Source: Deltaproteobacteria bacterium (lineage in GTDB: Bacteria > Myxococcota > B64-G9). From it: DNA of 41,268 bases. Made by a program: the position numbers and the translations under genes. The stretch spans positions 1 through 41,268 of the forward strand of contig JAFDKH010000022.1 of the NCBI GenBank assembly GCA_019307065.1. The letters run 5' to 3'. The number at the start of each line of letters is the position of its first letter. Position 1 is the stretch's first letter. Shown here piece after piece: positions 5,992 through 12,719 of this stretch. The notes beneath the pieces are model-generated. The model made no database searches. It saw nothing but the letters and a program-made list of their open reading frames with translations, and had not been told where the DNA came from.

Positions 5992-8406
5992 TCAGCAGCC
6001 GCAACCGGCCTGGTTGCATTGCAAGTCTATTGCCAGCCCGTATTGGCCCTGGCCTATCTGCCAGGTGGCATCTACTTGAATGATGTACCAACCGTCCTCG
6101 CCGGCCAGGTATGAAAAACTTTCGTCGGCGTTGATGGTCTGATCGCGGCACAGAACCATCGTCGAACATGCCCTTCCGTCGCACGCATCGTAAGATCTGT
6201 AGAGAAACAGGATGCCGTCGAAGTATGAAGAGTTGAGGGTTACATCCAGGGTCACGTCCAGGGTTTCGCCGGCATACAAATAGATCTGGTAGTATTTTTC
6301 ATTTCCACTAGACAGCTTGGTTGCCTGGCAGACTGTCTGGTCGTCGTTGGTGCCTTCGAGAATGTCTCCCGAGTGATCCGCCCCATCCGCATCCCCGGCG
6401 TCCGCCCGGCTCACGACTCGGGCACTTGCGCAGGTCTCAGCGGTTTGGGTGCCGTCGACACACTTGGAAATACAAGGCGGCTGGCAAGTGTTGTTCTCGC
6501 AAAGCGGATATTCGGGATCAATACAGTCTTCATGAACATAGCATTCAACGCACCTGGAGGAGGCCCCCTCGTCCAGGCAAAGTGGAGTACTGCCGCCACA
6601 GGCAGAGCATGTTTCGCCACACTCTGTGTCAGTATTGCAGAACTGACAACTCCCCGATTCACACTTGTAAAACGGGGCGCATGAAGATTCGTTGCATACA
6701 CAGCCGATTTCGAGGCTTTCACAGTCCGGCGTTTGGCCGTCACACTCAAGACAGGCAAGACCGCAGTGCAGGGCAAGATCACAGGCAGCGCAGAGGTTGG
6801 AATCAGGATCACACCATTCGCCGGAATCACACTGATCATCGTTGGTGCACTCGACGCACCCGGAGGTACTCCCGTCGTCCAGGCAATGAGGAGTATCACC
6901 AGCGCAGGGGCTGCAGTCCGCCCCGCATTTAATGTCGCTATTGCAGAACTGACAGGCGGAATCTTCACACTCGTAGTACTCCGCGCAGGAACCCGGCTGG
7001 CATGTGCATCCAGAACCCGCGGCTGAGCAAATCGGGGTTGCCGGAGTCGCTAAGCAATCGCGGCATAGCGGGCCGCAGTGTTCGCTCGTGTCACAACTCG
7101 CACAAATGTTGTTTTCGCACCAGTAGCCTGTGTTGCAGTCGGCATCCTGGGCGCACTGGGCGCAAGCGCCGGCGACACAATGTGCCGTTGGAAAAGAACA
7201 GACCGCGCAATCCGCTCCACAGTGCAGCGGGTCGTCACCCTGGCAGGCGGCGCAGGAACCGGCCGCGCACCAATAACCGCCCGGGCAATGTTCGTCCGCG
7301 GCGCACTGGGAGCAGGCGCCCGTAGTTCCGCCAAAGCAGTGCAAACTCTGACCTGCGCAGTCATCGCATTCCGGTCCGCAACGCTCGTCCGTATCGCAGG
7401 CCACGCAAAGAGCATCTTCACAGCGGGCTCCCTGGCCGCAGTCTTCATCATTTGCGCAATTTGCACATTCGCTGCCGTCGGCGCTGCAGACCAGGCTCTC
7501 TTCCGTGCAGTCGACGCAATCCGGACCGCAGGCCGAAGAATCATCACAGGTCTGGCAGCTGCCCTCATCAGTACAGTAGCGAGGCACGGACTGATCGCAA
7601 TCGTCTTGGGTCAAGCATTCCGTGCAGGTTCCTTCCAGGCAGTATGGGCTTTCTCCCTCGCAAAGCAGGCACTCCTCTCCGCAGTGATCCGGATCGGCGT
7701 CGCCGCACTCGAGGCACTCGTTGTTCAAAGTGCAGTAATGGCTCGAATCGCAGTCGTCGTCGTCCAGGCACTCGACGCATTCACCAGCCCGGCATTTCAG
7801 GCCGGGCGAACAGTCCTCGTCGGTTTCGCAAAGCGGAGACACGCAGACACCTTCGACACAGTTCTCGCCCAGCGGGCAATCTTGGTCTCCGCTACAGACA
7901 CTGACACATGTTCCAAAATTACAGCGCTCGCCCGCCGGGCAATCTTGATCGATGCTGCACTCGGCCTCAATGCAAGTTCCAGCGCTGCATCGCTCTCCCG
8001 CCGGACAGTCTTGATCACTTTGGCATTCGGCCCTGCGGCATTTATGCAAACTTTGATCGCAGGTCTCATCGGCTGCGCAATCGGCGTCTTGGCTGCATCC
8101 CAAAAGACAATGGCCGCTTGCGCAGTACTCGCCGCTCGCACAATCATCTTTCGTAAAACACGGCGGTTTGCAGATTCCCAAGTCGCAGATCTCATCTAAA
8201 GGGCAGTCACCGTCGCCGTTGCAAGTGACCGCGACCGGGAGGCAATGGCCCCGGTAACAATACTCGGCCGGCCCGCACTCCGCGTCTATTTTGCAGGCGT
8301 ACAGGTTACCGCCATCATTGTCCTGGCTCGCAGCACCACCGCAGCCGATAAATGAGAAGATCACGCAACCGACCAGGCCTAAGCTCGCGAAAAATACTGG
8401 TTTCAT
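5992..8406 (-). CDS. Very Cys-rich (128 Cys) repeat lipoprotein
   Basis: The protein has 804 residues from ATG 8406, chosen because AAGGAG lies 9 bases upstream; an ATG at 8433 has no such site. The signal peptide ends at Cys22 (Phe-Ile-Gly-Cys); an LVGC at 14 is the alternative. I count 128 cysteines, about one in six residues. Residues about 37-210 hold eight C-x5-C-x5-C-x4-C repeats like those of the next gene. Residues about 211-640 switch to a second pattern that alternates CxxCDxxxxCGxxCxxC blocks with DDC-type repeats. The last 140 residues form a beta-rich domain, probably PPC-like, ending in Cys-Gly-Cys. No CxxCH haem motif is present. It is the first gene of the three-gene surface operon. 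It is likely a long disulfide-stabilised extracellular fibre; ligand unknown. Confidence 0.85.
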   Translation of the reverse strand: MKPVFFASLGLVGCVIFSFIGCGGAASQDNDGGNLYACKIDAECGPAEYCYRGHCLPVAVTCNGDGDCPLDEICDLGICKPPCFTKDDCASGEYCASGHCLLGCSQDADCAADETCDQSLHKCRRAECQSDQDCPAGERCSAGTCIEAECSIDQDCPAGERCNFGTCVSVCSGDQDCPLGENCVEGVCVSPLCETDEDCSPGLKCRAGECVECLDDDDCDSSHYCTLNNECLECGDADPDHCGEECLLCEGESPYCLEGTCTECLTQDDCDQSVPRYCTDEGSCQTCDDSSACGPDCVDCTEESLVCSADGSECANCANDEDCGQGARCEDALCVACDTDERCGPECDDCAGQSLHCFGGTTGACSQCAADEHCPGGYWCAAGSCAACQGDDPLHCGADCAVCSFPTAHCVAGACAQCAQDADCNTGYWCENNICASCDTSEHCGPLCRDCLATPATPICSAAGSGCTCQPGSCAEYYECEDSACQFCNSDIKCGADCSPCAGDTPHCLDDGSTSGCVECTNDDQCDSGEWCDPDSNLCAACDLALHCGLACLECDGQTPDCESLEIGCVCNESSCAPFYKCESGSCQFCNTDTECGETCSACGGSTPLCLDEGASSRCVECYVHEDCIDPEYPLCENNTCQPPCISKCVDGTQTAETCASARVVSRADAGDADGADHSGDILEGTNDDQTVCQATKLSSGNEKYYQIYLYAGETLDVTLDVTLNSSYFDGILFLYRSYDACDGRACSTMVLCRDQTINADESFSYLAGEDGWYIIQVDATWQIGQGQYGLAIDLQCNQAGCGC

Positions 8407-8441
8407 GGCGTTCTCTCCTTTTTGACGCATCATTAATAGTA

Positions 8442-8451
8442 ATTTGTCCCC
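8442..8451 (-). promoter_or_regulatory. GGGGACAAAT motif upstream of the Cys-rich operon
   Basis: This decamer on the minus strand lies 35 bases before ATG 8406 and is identical to the one at 3497-3506 before the ECF sigma gene. A shared ECF promoter element is possible, but a chance match cannot be excluded from two copies. Confidence 0.3.
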
Positions 8452-8510
8452 GGCATCGAAGAAATCTTCCCTTCCGAGAAAATTAATTCGTCAGGGCCTG
8501 GAAGCGGGCG

Positions 8511-9695
8511 TCAATTCAGAGGAATTACCAACGAAAGGCTGGCATGGAAGGAAACCACCTGCATCGACATGACAATCTCAGTCACGCCGTCAATACTGTA
8601 GCGGTACAGTTGTCGTCTCAAGTAGACGGTCGGGCCGGCCTGGAGGTGGAGGCCGAGCCCAAAGGGCATCCACCAGCGCAGACCCAGAGAAGCAAACATA
8701 GCTGGATTCCATTTGGTAACGTTCTTGACAGACAACCCGATTGGTTTCTCGAACAAGACTTCCAAGCGGGTCATGGCAATCAAAAATCCTAGATCGGCTG
8801 TACCTTCCAGCTCGGCACTCCCGAAACGAACACGTCCCCAAATTGACAAAGGCCAGTCGGTATACAGGGCGTTCACATCACTGACATTCACATGCCGCCC
8901 CCTCAGGGCCTGGACACCGAGGCCCAACTCGAACCAGGCCGTCGGCGAATACAAAACGTCGATCCCCACTCCGAGCCCACTGGAATCCCAACTGGGATGG
9001 GAGCTGAACATGAAACCGGTCGAGATGAAAAAACTCGATCTGGGCGGCGTTGGGAGAGCAGGACATTTGACCTCGGGAACCTTCTCGGCCTTTGGACAGG
9101 GTTTCACCTCGGGACAGTCGGGTGCTTTTGGAATGTCGGCCGCCAAATCTTTTGAATCGCGAACTTTGTTTTCGATTAGACTAATGCTCTTGACCAAACC
9201 TGACCGAAAAGTGTTCATAATCACCAGAGCAATCGCGCGGGATAGCGCTCCCGGATCGGCCTCCTCGGGACACAGATTTCGTTTCAGGATATTGCCCGAC
9301 TCGACTTCTAAGATATTAATCTGCAAAATATGTGGAGCCTGGCAGGCACCGGGGTCGACAAGTTCACTCCAAATCGCAACTACCGCTCCCCTCTTTTTCG
9401 CCTGAGCTTGAACCAGATCTCTCGCCTGCCCCGGCTGCGGCATAGGCGAAGGCGTTTGGGCAACCGCCCGGACGTTTGCCGGAAGTTCCATAAGCAGCGA
9501 CTCGGCAATCCTCGCGGCCGATGGCAACTTCAGCTCATCGGGAGCTTTCATGAATACTGGAAAAACCAGCATTAGCAGCTTATCTTCATCGGCCCTGACT
9601 GGATTGGCTTCGAGTAAGATCGCCGGTATCAGAACGAGAATACCGCAATTTGCCACAAGGCTTCGGACAAAAGAAGCCAAAGGGATTTTTAACAT
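8511..9695 (-). CDS. Exported protein with predicted C-terminal outer-membrane beta-barrel
   Basis: The protein has 394 residues and I do not recognise the family. A signal peptide spans about 1-36 (hydrophobic core, then Ala-Asp-Glu-Asp). Residues 40-190 look like a soluble periplasmic domain. A short linker repeats Cys-Pro pairs (CPEVKPCPK, then VKCP). From about 217 alternating hydrophobic and aromatic strands run to the C-terminus, as in small outer-membrane barrels; the final residue is Asn rather than the usual Phe. There is no ribosome-binding site. A sigma70-like promoter at 9701-9730 places the transcription start almost at the ATG, so the message may be leaderless. The rubredoxin gene ends 60 bases upstream and is probably a separate unit. 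Confidence 0.75.
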   Translation of the reverse strand: MLKIPLASFVRSLVANCGILVLIPAILLEANPVRADEDKLLMLVFPVFMKAPDELKLPSAARIAESLLMELPANVRAVAQTPSPMPQPGQARDLVQAQAKKRGAVVAIWSELVDPGACQAPHILQINILEVESGNILKRNLCPEEADPGALSRAIALVIMNTFRSGLVKSISLIENKVRDSKDLAADIPKAPDCPEVKPCPKAEKVPEVKCPALPTPPRSSFFISTGFMFSSHPSWDSSGLGVGIDVLYSPTAWFELGLGVQALRGRHVNVSDVNALYTDWPLSIWGRVRFGSAELEGTADLGFLIAMTRLEVLFEKPIGLSVKNVTKWNPAMFASLGLRWWMPFGLGLHLQAGPTVYLRRQLYRYSIDGVTEIVMSMQVVSFHASLSLVIPLN

Positions 9696-9700
9696 AGTTG

Positions 9701-9730
9701 ATTACAAACGAGATTTTGCTAAATTGTCAA
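9701..9730 (-). promoter_or_regulatory. Sigma70-like promoter of the 8511-9695 gene
   Basis: On the minus strand: TTGACA (9725-9730), an 18-base spacer, then TGTAAT (9701-9706). The -10 ends only 5 bases before the ATG at 9695, so transcription would begin at about the start codon. Confidence 0.65.
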
Positions 9731-9755
9731 GATCGAAAGCGTAACCGTAAAAAAC

Positions 9756-9917
9756 TCAGCCGCCCTTTTCGAACAGGCTCTTGTCCGCTCCGCAGAGCGG
9801 ACACACCCAATTCTCGGGCAGATCTTTAAAATCGGTTTTAGGCGGGACACCGTTGTCCGGGTCTCCCTTGGCCGGATCGTACACATAGCCACAGACACTG
9901 CAGGTATATTTTGTCAT
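9756..9917 (-). CDS. Rubredoxin
   Basis: A 53-residue reading frame starts [15 protein letters not shown] and ends FEKGG. It has the two rubredoxin iron-binding knuckles, C6-x2-C9-G and C39-P-L-C42-G, and the conserved Tyr and Trp residues around them. The length is typical of the family. AGGA lies about 4 bases before the ATG. Rubredoxins are small one-iron electron carriers in the cytoplasm, serving oxygen and peroxide reductases or other redox enzymes in anaerobes and microaerobes. No partner oxidoreductase is present in this window, so its donor and acceptor cannot be named. It sits between two predicted outer-membrane protein genes with no obvious functional link. Confidence 0.95.
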   Translation of the reverse strand: MTKYTCSVCGYVYDPAKGDPDNGVPPKTDFKDLPENWVCPLCGADKSLFEKGG

Positions 9918-9951
9918 CGTCCTGATCGCCTTTCGCTAGACAAATTTTCTC

Positions 9952-10494
9952 TCAGACTCTCAAACCCAGGTAACCGACTACCGAGAAATCCCAGCCATGT
10001 AACCCGGTCATGTAGTGATAACCCACATCACCGGCAACTCCAATTGCAAACCAGCTGCCCAGGGGAATATCGAACCCGGCCCCGGCGCGCAGCTGGAAGC
10101 CGAGGGTCATTTCGAGATCTGTCTCGGCCGTCGGCTCGAACATGCTCTTGTCGGCGGACAGCATCATTAATCCAACCGATCCGCGAATGAACGGCTCGAT
10201 GACCGGAGTAGGCAACTTGAAATCCACGCCCAGACCGGCATGCATATAGTCGGCATTGTCGAAAAAATGCTGGTAGTCGACAATCGCGGAAATGAACAAG
10301 ATCTCGAGCTTGGCCCGGACCCCGACCACGCCTCCGCTCAGGGTCGCATCCGCATTTTCGAAAGGACGTTCGATATTATATAGTTGGGCGTAACCTACCT
10401 GGGCATCCAGATCAAAGCCGAATATATCCGCCTCAGCCGGCATGGCCATTCCGACCACAACAGCAACCACTGAAAACAAAAGGGGTTTTCGCAT
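9952..10494 (-). CDS. Small outer-membrane beta-barrel protein
   Basis: The protein has 180 residues from ATG 10494, which has AAAGGAG six bases upstream; the longer frame to 10560 lacks such a site and would bury the signal peptide. The signal peptide (MRKPLLFSVVAVVVGMAMPAEA) has a typical Ala-x-Ala end. The mature part alternates polar and hydrophobic or aromatic residues in strand-sized segments (DYQHFFDNADYMHAGLGVDF, VEPFIRGSVGLMML) and ends in LGLRV, as expected for an OmpW/OmpA-like small barrel. No specific family was recognised. A promoter is visible at 10559-10588. Confidence 0.75.
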   Translation of the reverse strand: MRKPLLFSVVAVVVGMAMPAEADIFGFDLDAQVGYAQLYNIERPFENADATLSGGVVGVRAKLEILFISAIVDYQHFFDNADYMHAGLGVDFKLPTPVIEPFIRGSVGLMMLSADKSMFEPTAETDLEMTLGFQLRAGAGFDIPLGSWFAIGVAGDVGYHYMTGLHGWDFSVVGYLGLRV

Positions 10495-10558
10495 AGCAAA
10501 CTCCTTTGAAATTGGGACCACTATATTGCATGAGACGCTGCCTGGCCCCGAGGTGTTC

Positions 10559-10588
10559 ATTCTGACTTGTCCGAGCGCAAGCTGTCAA
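10559..10588 (-). promoter_or_regulatory. Sigma70-like promoter of the small barrel gene
   Basis: On the minus strand: TTGACA (10583-10588), an 18-base spacer, then CAGAAT (10559-10564, four of six consensus). The transcript would start about 60 bases before ATG 10494. Confidence 0.5.
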
Positions 10589-10604
10589 GCCAAGTTCATG
10601 GACG

Positions 10605-11963
10605 CTAGCGAGACAGGCCCGACAAAAACCATGCGAGTGCGTAAGGAGGCAAGTACCATATCGTGCGTTTTTCGATCTTCTGTTTTTGCGGCATACCAGT
10701 GAAAATTACAATTCCCTGATCGACATTGCGGTGTTCCATGAAGGCCAGCAACTGAGACAGGGACTTTTGATTGACCCTATTCGAAGACTTAACTTCAACA
10801 GGCACGATCTGGTCATTCAGGCTGGCCACAAAATCCAATTCGTTTTTCAATCGGTTGTTGGACTTGTAGCTGGTCACGAATCGGATCGACAAAGCAAAAC
10901 CCAAAAGATCTTGGAGCACGGCGCTTTCGAGCAATTTGGCAACGACCTCGGTCGATCCGCCAAACCGGACCGGCAAGAAACGATTGATCAAGTAGTTCGT
11001 CATGCCGGTATCCAAGAGGTATTTCTTGGAACTGTATCCCTTTTTGGTCGTGAGTTGGGCCGTCTCGTATGAAAGAAAATAAACGATATGCCAATATTTG
11101 AGAGCCTCTAGGACTCGCGGCAACACGTTTCTGTATGCGGGAGAATCGGTGGACAAAATCGAGCTGTTCTGGGTTGGCTGGCCGGTATGCATGGCGACCG
11201 AACGCAAGACATGTTCCAGTAAAGAACCGTACTGGGGAACACGTTTTCCAGACCCGCCAGCCTGTTGGCCGATGTAACGATCCGCGTCGCGATACATGTT
11301 GGCCAGTAGAGATTCCAACAACAACTTGAAGTCTTCACCCCGTCCATGGGAAAGCACGATGCCTGGAAGACCTCCAATCTGCAAGAAAAGCTCATATTCA
11401 GCCATCAACGCTGCGTGGACTTCCGGGGCTACCTGGGTAATGGACTCCAAGTCATCCGGCAACAAATCGAACCACTTATCTTTGGCACGAAAACGAAGAA
11501 ACTCACCAAAATGCAAGGGCCGACAGGTCAACTCAAGTGTACGGCCAGTGGGCATGGGAGTTCCACTTTGAAACAAGTTGGACAAAATGGATCCTAACAA
11601 GACGATTTTTTGTCCTTTCCATTTACGATGGAGTTCCATCAAGAAGGAGGCCAAATGCGATGCCGCCTGGGCTTCATCGATTATCAGAATCCGGTTTTCA
11701 TAGGGCCTAAAACCAAACAGGTGAGTCAAGCGAGACTCGAACTCGGAAAAATTACGGGCCTCTCGCAACGCGACAACCTCGGGTTCTTCATCCCAGAGAT
11801 TGATAATGAACTTGTCCATCGCAAAGTCGATATTTTCAATCAAGGTTGATTTTCCGGTCTGCCTGGCACCGGATAGCAATAAAACGGCATCCGACTCCGA
11901 CTTGATGTGCTTTATAATGGGCTCTTCGATGTCCCTCCGAATGTACAAGAAATTTCCGTGCAC
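10605..11963 (-). CDS. AAA-type ATPase with DUF4143-like C-terminal domain
   Basis: The protein has 452 residues and starts with GTG at 11963, supported by GGGGGAGG about 8 bases upstream. Walker A is GARQTGKST (32-40) and Walker B is ILIIDEA (92-98). The C-terminal third has a nuclease-like core pattern (NELDFV, then PVEVKSS) that matches the DUF4143 region of this family, close to a PD-(D/E)xK fold. These ATPases are widespread, patchily distributed and of unknown biochemical role; a defence or DNA-related function is often proposed but not shown here. The gene looks more AT-rich than its neighbours and is preceded by a very AT-rich stretch, so horizontal acquisition is possible. It stands alone with its own promoter. 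Confidence 0.88.
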   Translation of the reverse strand: MHGNFLYIRRDIEEPIIKHIKSESDAVLLLSGARQTGKSTLIENIDFAMDKFIINLWDEEPEVVALREARNFSEFESRLTHLFGFRPYENRILIIDEAQAASHLASFLMELHRKWKGQKIVLLGSILSNLFQSGTPMPTGRTLELTCRPLHFGEFLRFRAKDKWFDLLPDDLESITQVAPEVHAALMAEYELFLQIGGLPGIVLSHGRGEDFKLLLESLLANMYRDADRYIGQQAGGSGKRVPQYGSLLEHVLRSVAMHTGQPTQNSSILSTDSPAYRNVLPRVLEALKYWHIVYFLSYETAQLTTKKGYSSKKYLLDTGMTNYLINRFLPVRFGGSTEVVAKLLESAVLQDLLGFALSIRFVTSYKSNNRLKNELDFVASLNDQIVPVEVKSSNRVNQKSLSQLLAFMEHRNVDQGIVIFTGMPQKQKIEKRTIWYLPPYALAWFLSGLSR

Positions 11964-12011
11964 GACTCAGACCTCCCCCTGATTAAAGGATATCTGCGAA
12001 TTCATGTGTAA

Positions 12012-12041
12012 ATAATACAAAATATCGACGCTTTTTGTCAA
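12012..12041 (-). promoter_or_regulatory. Sigma70-like promoter of the DUF4143 ATPase gene
   Basis: On the minus strand: TTGACA (12036-12041), an 18-base spacer, then TATTAT (12012-12017, five of six). The leader to GTG 11963 would be about 42 bases. The surrounding 11964-12190 region is strongly AT-rich; a GTCAATA heptamer occurs at 12037 and again at 12058. Nothing else was identified there. Confidence 0.65.
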
Positions 12042-12190
12042 TAAATGTCACAAATTCGTCAATATTCCCAAGTTACGAGCATTATTACTGTACCCCGATC
12101 CTTGAATTGATCAAATTAGAAAAGTAACCCGTATGGTAGTATGATTACTCGATAGACAGCTCATTAAAAAAAATGGAGGCACTTACAAAA

Positions 12191-12607
12191 ATGAAAAAAC
12201 CAACACTCGTGATTATCTGTCTGGTTGTCGGCATCTGTTCCTTTGGGCTGACCGCCTGCGGCAGTAGTGAATCCGGCTTCACCGTCAAAGGCACGCTTAC
12301 AAAGAGCGGAGTCGACGGGTCGACCGCCTATCTGAAGCTGGTCGCGCCCGGCGGCGGCGGGGATGCAACCGCCCTGTATTTCACCGCCTCGACCACTTTC
12401 TCAAGCGGCACTGCAACCTACAGCCTGCCCGGCGTCGCAGCCGCGTCTTACTCCGGCTGGGCATTTATCGACGTAAACTCAAATGCTTCCGGCGACGCAA
12501 CCTCGATGCCCGACGCGGGAGATTTCGTGTCGAACGAAGGCGAAGTGATCCCAATCAATGCCGATTTGACCTCGAATATCAGCGAAACTGACTGGCTTTT
12601 ACTTTAA
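12191..12607 (+). CDS. Small lipoprotein of unknown function
   Basis: The protein has 138 residues from ATG 12191. An in-frame ATG at 12173 has no ribosome-binding site; GGAGG lies 12 bases before 12191, a little far but usable. MKKPTLVI begins a signal peptide ending in a perfect lipobox (Leu-Thr-Ala-Cys23). The mature part is Gly/Ser/Thr-rich and appears all-beta (VKGTLTKSG, then AYLKLVAP, YSLPGVAAASYSGWAFIDVN). That pattern resembles a small carboxypeptidase-regulatory or transthyretin-like beta-sandwich, but I do not recognise a family. It is transcribed away from the ATPase gene across the AT-rich gap. Confidence 0.75.
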   Translation: MKKPTLVIICLVVGICSFGLTACGSSESGFTVKGTLTKSGVDGSTAYLKLVAPGGGGDATALYFTASTTFSSGTATYSLPGVAAASYSGWAFIDVNSNASGDATSMPDAGDFVSNEGEVIPINADLTSNISETDWLLL

Positions 12608-12719
12608 ATTTCACTATTGCCCTCCTTGCATAGCGCCAGAAATAAAACAACTTGCCAAAAACACCACTATTAGGCCAAACTTAAGCCACCGTTGCACAAT
12701 CGGGGGGAAGGAGTTTGCC

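Noticed and set aside
7078..8199. 373-codon open frame on the plus strand inside the Cys-rich lipoprotein gene
   Set aside because: Antisense shadow: Cys codons TGC/TGT read as GCA/ACA on the other strand, giving an Ala/Thr-rich stop-free frame. The minus strand has a signal peptide, a ribosome-binding site and clear repeats.
9756..9917. TGTCCGC...GCGGACA inverted repeat as a terminator
   Set aside because: It lies inside the rubredoxin coding sequence around the second Cys knuckle and has no T-tract next to it.
12115..12190. Promoter for the small lipoprotein (TATGGT/TATGAT near 12134-12145)
   Set aside because: No -35 hexamer at an acceptable distance; AT-rich sequence gives many partial matches.
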